Shown here: positions 11,861-22,747 of the stretch, one piece after another
Numbering within the stretch: position 1 is the first letter of the stretch
Layout of the letters: each line of letters begins with the position of its first letter
Source: Elmis aenea
Lineage: Eukaryota; Arthropoda; Insecta; Coleoptera; Elmidae
Direction: 5' to 3'
DNA: 64,000 nucleotides
Assembly (NCBI GenBank): GCA_947652605.1
Contig: OX393581.1
Location: 45,221,924-45,285,923, forward strand
Notes under the pieces: generated by a model
Seen by the model: only the letters and a program-made list of their open reading frames with translations
What the model was told of the DNA's origin: nothing
Databases searched by the model: none
Made by a program: the position numbers and the translations under genes

Positions 11861-12784
11861 ACTTATCAAGCTATCTATGAAAATAAAAACAAATAACAAC
11901 TAATTAAATGTCAAATGACATAACAATTGTCTGCGGTATCATAATTCAGAATTTTATAGTATTGTTGTGTAATTCGATAGTCCTTGTAGGAATTGTTATA
12001 ATTAAGGCTACATTTAAATGTAACGAAAAATTTGACATGTTGTAATGCTACATTCTTTGCCATAAAAACTGTGTAGTGTAGAAGCTGAGTGAATATACTT
12101 AGAGGCGTATACCGAGAGAAGGCGCGTAATTACAGAAATTTGGAAGAAACCAACCAAAAATCCAAAACAAATCAATGAAGAATTACAATAATCTGTTTTA
12201 ACCAGTGGTGAGCTGTAGGGGGCTCGCGGGGGCTCGCGCGAGCCCTTTGTTAAATTATTCCTTAATTTGCGAGCCCCTTGTTCTTCTTGTTAACCATTTT
12301 CTCAAAAAAAAAAAAAAAAAACTTAAAATCATTGTCATTACATACATTTGTAAAGCGACGAAGTCATGCCTATCAAGCAATGACGATTAAATTTAGAATA
12401 ACCCGTCGCACAATAGAATTTTTTGAATTATGTACAATCACTCGATTATTCACGTTTGAATTTAAAATGGCATTTTTTTCCCAACATATAATTAACATAA
12501 TTTTTTTGTTTTTATTTAACTATGAGCGAGCCCTTTGTTAAAAATTTCATAGCTCACCACTGGTTTTAACACAGTTTCTATGGCAAGGAGTGTAGCATCT
12601 CAACATGTCAAATTTTTTATTTGTTGTAAAAGTGCCATAATTATATGATAACTTTGCTACAAAAGCTATCGAATTACACAACAATACTATAAAATTCTAA
12701 TAAATAATACCGCAGACAAATGGTAACTGTCATTTTACATTTACTACTTAGTTGTTTTTTTTTTCATAGATAGCTTGATAAGTG
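11861..12784. mobile_element. foldback element split by a hAT MITE
   Basis: Left arm 11861-12085 begins ACTTATCAAGCTATCTATGA and right arm 12572-12784 ends in its complement TCATAGATAGCTTGATAAGT. Arms also share AATTGTCTGCGGTAT, CAACATGTCAAATTT-like and GGCAAGGAGTGTAGC-like blocks in inverse order. No coding capacity. The centre holds the hAT MITE at 12203-12562, inserted 10 bp from the right arm. Confidence 0.8.
12203..12562. mobile_element. hAT MITE, 360 bp, with GAGCCC subterminal repeats
   Basis: Inverted ends CAGTGGTGAGCT and AGCTCACCACTG, flanked by a perfect 8-bp duplication GTTTTAAC (12195-12202 and 12563-12570). GCGAGCCC occurs several times near both ends, a plausible transposase-binding subterminal motif. 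Two short overlapping frames inside are AT-rich noise. It lies inside the foldback element at 11861-12784. Confidence 0.93.
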
Positions 12785-12789
12785 CTTGG

Positions 12790-13177
12790 TAAAATACGAC
12801 TTTTCTTGATTTTGTGACTTATTTATAAAAATACATATAGCAAGTAATATCTCATTAGAGAAAAAAAAACACATTTAAGTATTCCACAACCAACTTTGTG
12901 GTTCATAGGAAAAAATGAAGTGAGGGATAATATCGCGAAAACGGTAAGTGATAGAAAATCTAAACAGTTACAAAGTTACATCCTTATCCTTCATTAAAAA
13001 GTACCTTAAGAAAGTACTAATTAAATTGATCTAATGATTTGCTATAACATCCGAAGCACGAGAAATTTTGTACTTTTAAAAATTGGTTGTGGCTCCTCTC
13101 ATACCAATGAATAATTCATCTAATTTAAGCAAACCTGTATCTCTTATAATAAGCGAGATCCCCATGCTGGAAATGTT
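12790..13177. other. no gene recognised
   Basis: AT-rich spacer between two foldback elements; nothing identifiable. Confidence 0.35.
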
Positions 13178-13179
13178 AT

Positions 13180-14778
13180 CTCGGATTCACTTTGACTGTT
13201 GCACCACTATAACTTTCTTATTTTAAGCGGGTACCCCCAAAAACCTTATATTTTTGTAAATCGTGGAAAATTCTCTACCGAATGACGTTCAAATGTTATT
13301 TCGACGATGTAATATGACAGACTGGCGATAGTCGATATATATTTTTTTAAACCACATGGTATCCTTTTTTAAATAGATTTTGATAGAGCATTTAATTTTA
13401 AATCCGGTAGTGCATTAAAAAAATAAGCATACATGGAAATTGTTTTGAGAAAAATGAATTTAAAAGTTATATATTTGCCCTGCGGTAATAATAAAGAACG
13501 TGCAATTGCCGGTGAGAGACGAATATAAATACTTAGGGCTAATACTAGAGACTAGACAAAAGACTTACATGGAAACCGCACATAATTGCCAAGAAAACAC
13601 ATTGGTATCAACCTTAAATTAAGACAGATGTCATGGCTTATCAGGCGAAAATCCCAGTTATCCACAAATAATAAGCTCCTCCTTTATAAATGTATATTAA
13701 AACCAATCTGGGCATACGGCATCCAACTCTGGGGATGCACTAAGCCAACCAACACTAAAATAATCCAAAGAATTCAGTCCAAAATCTTAAGAACAATTCA
13801 CAATGCTCCATGGTACATCACAAACAAAACTCTTCACGACGACTCAGCCATACCTTTAGTAGAAGAGGAAATAGTCCGATTATCAAAAAAATACCTCAAT
13901 GGATTGGAGGAACACCTAGCCAATCAACTAAAAGTTCCTTAGGCCTCTGAAAAGCGTCTGAAAAAGCGATGGCCAGCGGATGCGCTTAACAATTAGCATT
14001 AGTTTTAGTTATAATTAATTAATTAATAATTTGTTTCGGAGATTTTGTTACTGGACAAAATACTTCTTCATATGATCATACTCGTATGTAGTAACCATTC
14101 AAAACATTTACTTACTGCTTTAGCTATTAGCAGATTGTAAATTCTGTATGAATAAAAAAAGAAGTTATATATAATTTTTCATAAAATCGTTGTATTTGAC
14201 TAAACAAAATAGGATCGCTGTAGTATTTTAGAGTTTTTAACTTGTTTAATTGTGTTTTATTATTTATCGACGAAAAATCATTGTTTTGTGAGCAATAAAT
14301 TAAAACGCCTTAAGTACACACCAACAGAAGAAATTCCACAGAAGGTCCATTTTAAATTTAATACTCACATAATAATTATTTTTTGTCGAAGCGTAATAAA
14401 ACACAATTAGACAAGTTATAAAATGTCAATTAAGCTTACTACAGCGATCGTGACTTGTTTAGGTAAATACAGCGATTTTGTGAAAAATAATAAATAACTT
14501 TTTAACTCTTTTTTCTCAATTTTTTAGTGTGCTTATTTTTTTAATGCTCTATCCAATTTAGAATTTAATTCTTTATCAGAATGAATAAAAAAAGTATACC
14601 ATGTTTTAAAAAAAAGTTGACAATCGACAGTCTGACATATTGCATCGCAGAAAAAAAAAACATTTGAACGTCATTCGATTGAGAATTTTCCATGATTTAC
14701 AAAAATATAAGGTTTATGGGGGTTTCCTCTTAAAATAACAAAGTTATAAGGGTGCGACAGTCAAACTGAATTACCCTG
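13180..14778. mobile_element. foldback element split by a LINE insertion
   Basis: Left arm 13180-13474 and 14162-14230, right arm 14434-14778, inverted. Shared blocks include CACTTTGACTGTTGCACC / GGTGCGACAGTCAAACTG and AACGCTGTAGTA-type inner sequence. The right terminus TTACCCTG-TA and left TA-TCTCGGATTCAC fit a TA-flanked Tc1/mariner-type palindrome with a decayed left end. Removing the LINE at 13475-14161 restores a continuous arm that pairs fully with the right arm. Confidence 0.8.
13475..14161 (+). pseudogene. jockey-like LINE, 5'-truncated reverse transcriptase 3' end
   Basis: Translation gives VRDEYKYLGLILE, then after a frameshift LDKRLTWKPHI, then in a third frame LRQMSWLIRRKSQLS, ILKPIWAYGIQLWGCTKP and IQRIQSKILRTIHNAPWYI, and finally RLKKRWPADALNN. 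This is the region after the reverse-transcriptase palm in jockey-clade ORF2, ending in the usual C-terminal PADA motif. The palm and endonuclease are absent. The insertion is bounded by an 11-bp duplication AAGTTATATAT (13464-13474 and 14162-14172) and ends in an A-rich tail, proving a 5'-truncated retrotransposition into the foldback element. Confidence 0.88.
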
Positions 14779-14780
14779 TA

Positions 14781-15074
14781 AAAGGACAAACAGATGTTGG
14801 CAGGAAATTTGTTAAATTTAAAAAAATTATATTCCAATTTTACATATAAAACAGTTGTCAGAAAACAAGCTGTAAATATTTGTACACCATATTAAATGAC
14901 AATAGTAGTTTGTTGAAACGTTATTTAGTGATAGTTTTACTATTAATTTGTATTTGATATTATTTAGTAGCGTTTTTGCTAAACTATACATTTTAATGCC
15001 TTTTTATGCAGATTATTGCCCTTTAATTAGCATATTAGCTTTTTTAACGCCAGAAACTTTCTAATTTACTTCCA
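14781..15074. other. no gene recognised
   Basis: AT-rich spacer without recognisable features. Confidence 0.35.
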
Positions 15075-15078
15075 ACTT

Positions 15079-16377
15079 AGGGGAGACCGGGGATAAAAGT
15101 AACACGGGTAGGTTGTAACAGTGCCTATAGTATCTTTAATTTTTGTTTTATATCGCCCTAAACGCTTTTGCAATGTTCATTTACATCCAGCTCCCTACCT
15201 ACATTGCTAGTTTTCATCTGTCATAGAGGTTAACTTTTTGCCAGCCAGAGTCACTATTTTCCGCCTAAAAGTTACTGCGTTGTCTCATCCGTCGAGTAAC
15301 TTTTAGGCGATCTCTAAAATAGGAACAAAAAAGTATCTATATTATTTTGTTCTAAATTTAGTTGGCTATTGGTGGATGCAATACAATTTGACGTTAGAAT
15401 CGTGGTTAATTGTGGATTCCCTGAAATTTTTTTTGTGTACACTTGGGGTCAAAAGTAACAAAGTGTTACAACCAACCCCAATTAATGTTTTCACTTGCAA
15501 ATGTTCACTCTTAGCACATAATTGGTGGCTTTCTTCGTAGATGAGAATATACAAGAGTTGTCGGAATAATTTTCCAGTTTGTTGTATCTTTTTGATTCAC
15601 ATTTTTAAATATGTAGGTACTTATAATCTTGGCAAACCTGGTAACTGCAGTCCCAAATTATTAAATTATAAAACTAATGATGGAAATGTATGTAAAGCTA
15701 AATCATTTCTTAAAAAGCATTTTAAATTATAAAACCTATATAAATTGGTAAGATCTGGTACTTTTGGTTTTCCTACCAGCCGCCATTGTTTTTATTCTAT
15801 TACCTTAATATTTATAACTTAATATAAACAAAGCTTTAACCAATCCAACTTAACCTGACCCTCTTTTACTGATTTATTGAATGACGGTCAGTTTAAGGGC
15901 GGTTAGATTTTTTAAAAATAAAACAAACAGTTATTATGATCCAGTATAAATTTAATAATTTGGGACCGCCCTTACCTGGTATGCCATACTGTTCACTTAT
16001 CATTTTGTATTATACCAAAGATATTTTTTTTTATTTTTTTATTTTGCTAATGTGTAATTTTGAATAAAATATTAATTTTGTTGATGAATACTAATATATT
16101 TATCCACTACTTATGAGCTGTGTAAATTATTTTGCCGTTACAACTTACCCCAATCATTGTTACTTTTAGCCCCAACGTTGAGGTTGAAAGTAACAGCTGT
16201 CTTACTAAAGAATTTTTTTTTTCCAACAGTTGCTTTACGAAACACGAAATAAATATCTTGGAAGCAAGACAAATGTCCAATCTATCATTAAACCAATTTG
16301 GATGTAAAAAATTTGTAATAATCTATGAGAAATTAAATAAAAACAAAAAAATGTTACTTTTATCCCCGGTCTCCCCT
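15079..16377. mobile_element. TIR transposon, 1.3 kb, 4-bp ACTT duplication, superfamily uncertain
   Basis: Long inverted ends AGGGGAGACCGGGGATAAAA and the exact complement, flanked by ACTT on both sides (15075-15078, 16378-16381). Subterminal variants of GGGGTCAAAAGTAAC and GTTACTTTTAGCCCC recur inside (about 15445, 15475, 16150, 16185). A second small inverted pair (core CCCAAATTATTAAATT) lies at 15650 and 15950. Several 60-90 codon frames show no transposase motif. A 4-bp duplication would fit CMC or an undescribed group; I cannot assign it. Confidence 0.75.
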
Positions 16378-16381
16378 ACTT

Positions 16382-17246
16382 TTAAATTGAGTTACAAACA
16401 TTAATAAAATATAAACCTAAAATGTGACAATTAGTTAAAGAAGACTTAATTACGCAGCTTCGGTAAACTTCTAGTAAACAATCGCATTTAACTGACAGTG
16501 ATGAAGGGCCTCTTTTCGAATGGTGTATATTGTGTAAGTTTTGCAGCACTGAAGCCAATATAGAGCAGGGTTTTCATGAATGACCTAAAGCTAAACGATC
16601 GGTTATAGTAAATTTATTTTGCTTTTATTGGAGGTAACGTACAATGCGGAAACAATGGTCTTAAACGTTACTTGATTTACGATCAAGAAAAACTTTTTTA
16701 AACAAAACTTACAATTAATTTATAAAAACATCAACAGAATGAAAATTTTCTCCTACGTTACAGGGGTAACTCTGTTATTACAAGAGTCACTTAATAATAA
16801 CATAGTAGTATATTACATAACAAGAGTTGTAAGAAGCATATTATGTACGAGTGGAAAAGTATTTCCACGAGTGCGTAATTGATTTACAACTCGTGTTATG
16901 TAGCTTACTTTTTCTACGATCACATAATACCTACGATTTTAACGACTTTTTGGCTAATATACACATGAAATTACGTTTTCTTGTCAATTTTGCCGTATGC
17001 ATACTTTGACATTTCTAGACAGGTGTGCGTTTTGCTTACCGTGCGTTATAACTCATTTACTATGCACGCAGGCTGTACGGTAAGAATCATTTACATTAGT
17101 GGTAGTAGAAAAATGAGTATTAAATATTTGTAAATACATGGATGGATCATTTTGGAACAATAAAACACCCAAATACAGTAGAATATGTTTAAAAAACCAT
17201 AGTGAATGTTTTAAGTAATTTCTTATCTCTAAAAATTATAATAATT
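16382..17246. other. putative receptor intron sequence with a small hairpin
   Basis: Downstream (minus strand) of the receptor splice donor, so probably intronic. A hairpin at about 16814-16902 pairs ATAACAAGAGTTGTAA with TTACAACTCGTGTTAT and has an inner stem CGAGTGGAAA/TTTCCACGAG. It may be a tiny MITE. No second receptor exon is visible. Confidence 0.45.
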
Positions 17247-17252
17247 ACTTAC

Positions 17253-17526
17253 CAAAAATTAATAGAGTCAAGTCGGAGATGGCCAAATTAAATAGATAAT
17301 AGTTGGTCGCCGTGTGCAGCGAGGGATGTTTGACAATAACGGCGCACACGATGATGTTGCCCACCAGACCCGTGACGAAGATGACGACATTGACGATCGT
17401 CAGAGGTACAGCAATTTCCAGTGATAGTTGTTGAGGACCTCTCATTCGCTCCAAATACTCCCATAACGTTAAGTTTTCTGTAGTATTCGCTTCATTCCAT
17501 ACCACATCAGGAAACAACGCGGCCAT
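17253..17526 (-). CDS. CAPA/pyrokinin-type neuropeptide GPCR, first coding exon (partial)
   Basis: The exon encodes 91 residues plus one base: an extracellular N-terminus with N-glycosylation sequons at N14 (NTT) and N18 (NLT), TM1 at about residues 38-64 with the GN motif (N57, position 1.50), an intracellular loop KHPSLHTATNYYLF, and TM2 from about residue 73 with LAISDL (D85, position 2.50). The HTATNYYLF-LAISDL signature is characteristic of insect CAPA, pyrokinin and related neuromedin U-like receptors, which signal through G proteins at the cell surface. The start has a favourable AAAA-ATG-G context. The exon ends at 17253 with donor GTAAGT (17252-17247 on the minus strand), a phase 1 intron. 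TM3-TM7 are not found in the 17 kb to the left, so the intron is very long or continues outside. CAPA and pyrokinin receptor subtypes cannot be told apart from this exon. Confidence 0.88.
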
Positions 17527-17538
17527 TTTTCGTTTTAA

Positions 17539-17586
17539 TTACGAGCACTTGCAATAATTAGTTAGCGTTTTGTATTTAACTTTCAT
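17539..17586 (-). promoter_or_regulatory. upstream ORF in receptor 5' leader
   Basis: On the minus strand an ATG at 17586 opens a 15-codon frame that stops at 17539, only 12 bases before the receptor ATG. If the leader is transcribed unspliced, ribosomes would have to reinitiate or leak past it, so it may dampen receptor translation. Whether it lies in the mature mRNA is not known. Confidence 0.45.
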
Positions 17587-18013
17587 TTTTCAGAGTTAAG
17601 TTTCATAAATTATTACTAAAGTTTTACAACACCACATTTATTTAGTTTTTAACTAGGAATCCTGTTACGTAGGGCTTTACGCGAGTCTTATCACGTTGCA
17701 CACGCTTTAGTTGACAAAATTAGTTTAAACATGAAACAAGAAACAACAGATACCCATGTTCGTCGAAAATCATCACACGTTTCGATTCTTTTCTTTTGTG
17801 ATATCAGCGCTGATTAACGTCATGAAAAGCTAAGGTTGTAACATAATTGTGTTACGCAATTAGCTTTCCATTTAAATATAGAACGTTCACTATTCTTTTT
17901 ACATAAAATGTAACCAAATACCATAAAAAAGTGAATGCAAGTATAAATAAAATTGAAGAAATCCGTTTTAAACTTTATAATAAAAAAAAAAGGCATTTTA
18001 ACATTCTAGTTAC
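17587..18013. other. receptor upstream region
   Basis: Presumed 5' flank or 5' untranslated sequence of the receptor (minus strand). It includes an imperfect dyad ATCAGCGCTGAT near 17802. No clear TATA-initiator pair seen. Confidence 0.35.
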
Positions 18014-18299
18014 TTAACCCTAGGATGCACATTACGGGCCTCAGAGGCCCAGAGACCTATTGCTTTCTATGTTATTTTCGAGCCACAGCTTTCTTTCTGA
18101 TTTCCTGTCTGGAATACTTCACTTAATGCTTTTTATATCATATTTTCTAAAAGATATTGCAAATTAATTTTTACAAATTATTTTAATAATTTTTATTTAG
18201 TAATACCCCGTATTCACACATCAAGGGCTTGAGAGGCCCATAGCTTAATAACAGCCTATATGATAAGTAACAACACAGTTTTGACAAAATATGTTTGAA

Positions 18300-19610
18300 T
18301 TTTTTTTGATAGGGAATCTGTTTCCGGTTTTGTTATGGATGGAACTGCGTATGTGGGATGCCAGCCTGGAGAAGCTACACAAAAATATCTTGGATTCGAA
18401 ATGGTAAAATCACTAGTGCGTACAATTCATAAAACTAGCTTCAATCTTACAATAGACCACATTTTTACGAGTTTAGAACTTACGAAATACTTATAAGCAG
18501 GGCATGAAACCGGTTTTTTAAACCGGTTTTTTAAACCGGTTAACCTTTATTTTTTGTCCAAAATTGTGATTTTTAACCAAAACCGAAACCGTTATTTTTA
18601 AGGGCAAAAAAAACGGTAACCTTTAACCAAAATAATAAAAAACCGGTTTTTTAAACATCCCTTTTCAATAAAAATTATTTTGAAAAAATACAAAATCTGT
18701 ATTAAATGTGATTAGTTTACCAAAAGTAATTACTGAATACTTGATTGTACATATATTATAAAATTATAAATAGATAATATCTTTTTATACTTTGCATTCC
18801 AAATCTGAATAATGTTAAAAACCGGTTAAATTAACCGGTTTTTTCAAAAACGGGTTTTTACGGAAAAAACCGGTTTTTCAACAAAAACCGTTATAAAAAT
18901 AAAGTTCTTGATTTCGGTTAACCGTTAACCAAAATTTTTTTCGGTTTCTAGCCCTGCTTATAAGACAAGCAAGTCACTGTTGTAGGTACAATTAGGAAAA
19001 ATAATCGTGATGTACCTACCTAAAGAAATGAAAGAAGACCAGAACAGGTCTGTTCTATCATCATTGTTTGGATTTTAGCAAAATATTAAAATGGTTAGTT
19101 TTGTGCCTAAAAAAATAAGTGTTGTTTTGTTTAGCAGTATGCACAATACATCAAGTATTATAGAAGACAAAAAAAGAAGCCCGAAATTATACACTATTAT
19201 AATAAAATCAAGTGCGGAGTAGATCTTATGGATCAGAAAGTCTGGACATACATTTGCAAGCGTCAACCAAAGCGTTGGCCAATGGAAATTTTTTATAATG
19301 TAATAGATATTTTGGCCCCAAATGCCTTCATAATATTTAATAAGGAACATTCAGAATACACAACGGACGTTACTCATAAAAAAAGAATTTTCTTGAAAGA
19401 TTTGGCAAAAGAACTGCTAGATCCAAATATAAAAGGCGATCACAAAATCCTAAATTACAAAAATGTGTGAAGCAGTGCATGAAAAAATTCATTACAATTC
19501 CACAAAGCAACGAAACCCAGCATGAAATTTCAAAACGTAGAAGGTGCTTTCTGTGCCCATCCAAAATTAACCGAAAAAGTATGTCAATGTGTGTCAAATG
19601 CAAAAACAAT
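18300..19610 (+). pseudogene. piggyBac transposase remnant (DDE domain part and C-terminal zinc ribbon)
   Basis: Conceptual pieces are ESVSGFVMDGTAYVGCQPGE, DHIFTSLELTKYL, VVGTIRKNNRDVPT, SFVPKKISVVLFSSMHNTSS, DLMDQKVWTYICKRQPKRWP, IFYNVIDILAPNAFIIFNK and finally RRCFLCPSKINRKSMSMCVK. The FTSLELxKYL, GTIRKNNRD and KRWPMxIFYNxIDIxxxNAF blocks are piggyBac hallmarks, and CxxC-10-CxxC at the end is the C-terminal zinc finger. The N-terminal half is missing, frames change several times, and a 459-bp hAT MITE interrupts the frame at 18498. Not functional. Confidence 0.88.
18498..18956. mobile_element. hAT MITE inside the piggyBac transposase, ACCGG-rich
   Basis: Inverted ends CAGGGCATGAAACCG and CGGTTTCTAGCCCTG with a perfect palindromic 8-bp duplication CTTATAAG (18490-18497 and 18957-18964). 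The interior is made of many AACCGGTTTTTT and GGTTAACCG repeats, resembling the subterminal structure of the MITEs at 31525 and 42125 although the ends differ. Confidence 0.92.
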
Positions 19611-19621
19611 GTACCTATTAG

Positions 19622-20045
19622 GGTTTCTTTCCCGGGATCCCGGGATCCCGGTCCATTTTAAGCTATTTTATATTTCCCGGGAAATGCCTTTTGTCCCGGG
19701 AATTCCCGGGATTTAAAAAAAGTGTTGTTTTCGTTTATTTTGTGCTAAGATCTTTGTAATACTATCATAACTTATCAGAATTTTATGCTTAAAATGTCTT
19801 TACTAACAGTAAATTATGGAAAAACTTCAAAATAATTTTTCTCTTTTAGTATAGCGCAAAGAAGCCCGGTCTCCATTACAAAGTTAATATCTTCAAAATA
19901 CTTTTACAGTTATATTTTTGTGTACCCTGATAATTCAAAGCAAAATAGTTTGTAAATGAAATTTTATTGATAATAACGATGTTTCTTTGCTGCTAGATGC
20001 TCTCAAGACAATTTCACCTACATCAATAGAGACTTTAAAATGTTT
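19622..20045 (+). mobile_element. hAT-like element terminus, GGGATCCC-rich end (copy 2)
   Basis: Starts TAGGGTTTCTTTCCCGGG, then GGATCCC palindromes, and continues collinear with the complement of 1-397 (shared blocks TCCATTTTAAGCTATTTTAT, CTAAGATCTTTGTAATACTA). It replaces the expected 3' end of the piggyBac copy. Its own far end is not identified; a foldback element begins at 20048. Confidence 0.6.
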
Positions 20046-20047
20046 TA

Positions 20048-21218
20048 CTGGGTATTTCGGTTACCTACCGTAATAGTTAAGCGAAAATCTGATATCGGTC
20101 TCTTGGGCAATTTTTTTTGAGAAAAGAACGCCTATGCAATCAGATTTTTTATATCGCTTTCCATTTTGGCACTACAGACAAAAAATGAAATTTCGTAATT
20201 TTTTAAAAATTACTGTAACTTCTTTATTTATTAAAAAAGAACAAAATGTTATAAAGGATTTTTAGACAGATTTTAAAGCTTAATTTAGAAACAATTTTTT
20301 TTAGTGACCTAGACTTTCGAAGTATGAAGTAAACTTATATTTTTTAAATAGAAACCCTAGTTGGCTATGGGTATACATGGAAGAGATTATTTTTTTGGCT
20401 TTTTAAAAATATATAGTTTTATATATTTGTTGCAAAAAATAACTGAGATGTGGCAAATTTTGTAAAAATTTCCCTATCAAAGTTGGCCAAGATTTTGTAA
20501 ACAATTGATGTTTGCAATTATTGAACAACTAAACATCATATCCAAGTAAATTTTTTAACTTTTAAGCAAATGCGTGTATTCTTTTGTATTTTAAAACTGT
20601 TAATTGTGGTATGGTGAACATGGCTAAATTTGAACATTTTGAAAAGTTTAATAAGTTAGAAATTTACATTGTAAGTAAGAAAAACGTAGCGGCTGCTATA
20701 GAATTCACTTGGAAATGACGTTTAGTTGTTTAATAATTGCAAACATCACTTGTTTACGAAATCATGGTAAACTTTAATAAGGAAAATTTTACAAAATTAA
20801 CCATATCTGGGTAATTTTTTTTGCAAAAAATATATGAAACTATATATTTTTAAAAAGATAAAAAAAGTTTTTTCATATTAAGCCATGGTACCAACTAGGG
20901 TTTCTAAAAAAATATAAGTTACATTTATATCTCAAAAGTCTAGGTACCTACCTAGCTACAAGAAATTTAATTTTGTTTTTATATTACGCATAAAAATCTG
21001 TATAAAAAACCTGAATAACATTTTGTTCCATTTTAATAAATAAAGAAGTTATAGCAAATTTTTACAAATGACGAAATTTAATTTTTTGTCTGTACTGCCA
21101 AAATGAAAAGCGATCTAAAAAAGCTGATTACATGGGCGTTGTTTTCTCAAAAAAATAGCCCAAAGGACCGATATCATATTAGATTTTCGCTAACTATTAC
21201 GGTAACTGAGATACCCCG
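20048..21218. mobile_element. foldback element, 1.17 kb, arms about 500 bp
   Basis: TA-CTGGGTATTTCGGTTACC at the left and GGTAACTGAGATACCCCG-TA at the right. The arms stay complementary inward over several hundred bases, including mirrored AAACCCTAGTTGG / CCAACTAGGGTTT near 20351 and 20885 and GCAATTATTGAACAACTAAA / TTAGTTGTTTAATAATTGC near 20515 and 20728. Only about 150 bp of spacer remain. No transposase. Confidence 0.85.
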
Positions 21219-21220
21219 TA

Positions 21221-21536
21221 AAATATTCGAATTTTGTTGTATACTGGCTAAATGTCATTCGAGACGAAAATATTTAATTAACTAAAACATCTGCTTTAAA
21301 GTGTTTTAAAAAGACAAAGTAAAGTTGTTTAGATCCTCTAGACTTACAATTGATTGAAAATGAATAATTTCAAACAGCTTTATAAAAATGCAAATCGGTC
21401 ATGGTGTGTTTTAATTTTGTTCAGAATGGTCGAGCATAAAAAGCAAAAAAATAGACTGTTTTTCTTCAGTTGCAAAATAACGGAGTAGATATATCTGTAT
21501 AACGCGTTCTCTCTACAGGTCAAAAATTGTGAAGTG
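21221..21536. other. no gene recognised
   Basis: AT-rich spacer between two foldback-type elements. Confidence 0.35.
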
Positions 21537-22232
21537 TACAGGCTGGCACAAATTCGAGGTTTTTGTGGGGTATCTCGATAACTGCAATACTTATCTAATT
21601 TGGATCTAATCTAGATCTCTGGAACTACGTTTTCGTAATAAATTCATCTGCGTTAATGGATTTGTAGTGAAAGTTTAGCTTTTCCGCTATAGACCATGTT
21701 TGTCGTGACTTTGAAAATTGACCATGGCTTTCTTATTTTTTAAAATGAAAAACTTAAATATGTTATAAAGGTTTTAACTAGCTTCTAAGAGTATTTTTTG
21801 AGTAGAATTGGAAAAATTGTTATAATATTTTGTGACCTTAATAATCTCTGAGAGATGAAGCAAGCTTATAAGTTTTTTGTACTTACCGTAGGCCTTAATT
21901 TAAAAAAATATTTTCTTAGCTTTGAGAAAACATACGCTTTTATATACATACACACACAACTATGGCAAAGATATGTTTTGTTTTTGTTGAAATTTATTAA
22001 CATAAGTTTGTGCGGTGTGATATGGAACTAAAAAAACAATAGATTTTGTAGCAATACTGCTAAACGCTTTACCAACATTTTCAAGGAATTAACCATGGCA
22101 TTTACAGTAAATTTTGAGGCTATTGATCTTGTTTGTCTACGCATTTTTAACGGGCTGTGGTTGTGGTGTTTATATTAACTTACAATATATTATAAAAATA
22201 AACTGAAACACTTTCTTTGAGTTCCTCTGAAG

Positions 22233-22482
22233 CAGTGGTTTTTAACCAGGGGAGCACGCACCCCTGGAATGCGAGAATTTTCTGCTGGAGGTTCTACACA
22301 TCGGGTTTTCCACTGGTGTTATACATACATTAAATTTCCAATCCTTATTTAATAAATTGTGTTCACATTTACCTTTCATTTTATATGTAGATAATGTTAT
22401 AAAAAGTGGAATATTACGGTTGGTGCGGGAGCATATTTTAAGAATTTAAAGGGGTTCCAGCTAAAAATGTTAAGAACTACTG
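22233..22482. mobile_element. hAT MITE, 250 bp
   Basis: Ends CAGTGGTTTTTAACC and GTTAAGAACTACTG. Flanks CTCTGAAG and CTTTAAAG match at 6 of 8 bases, consistent with an older insertion. Interior GGGGAGCACGCACCCCTGG is a local GC-rich hairpin. Confidence 0.75.
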
Positions 22483-22747
22483 CTTTAAAGTGTTATTTCG
22501 CAAGAAATGCTTTAATTTTTTCTATAAAGTCGCAAGTAATACAAATTAGAAGCGACGTCCACTTATAATGTAAACTTCAGTCATGTCAATTTTCTTAAAG
22601 TTCTCAAATTCAATAACAACGCAAAACAACGCAAAACAAGTACAATATTATATTACACTTTAAAAAGTAGATTAACTTTGTTTTGACTAGTACCTGTTGT
22701 TTTTTGTAAACAAAAAGCATTTTTCAATTATTTATAATATGTTACAA

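Larger units (their letters stand above)
18018..19620 (+). mobile_element. piggyBac element, internally deleted, copy 1
   Basis: Begins CCCTAGGATGCAC immediately after a TTAA (18014-18017), the obligatory piggyBac target. The first 280 bp carry short GGGCC-type inverted motifs (GGGCCTCAGAGGCCC) and end in a T-rich run and TAG that looks like a splice acceptor. The transposase remnant follows. The 3' end is not seen because a hAT-like repeat starts at 19622. Copy 2 (60846-61448, minus) has the same structure from TTAA-CCCTAGGATGCAC to the same transposase entry point. Confidence 0.85.
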
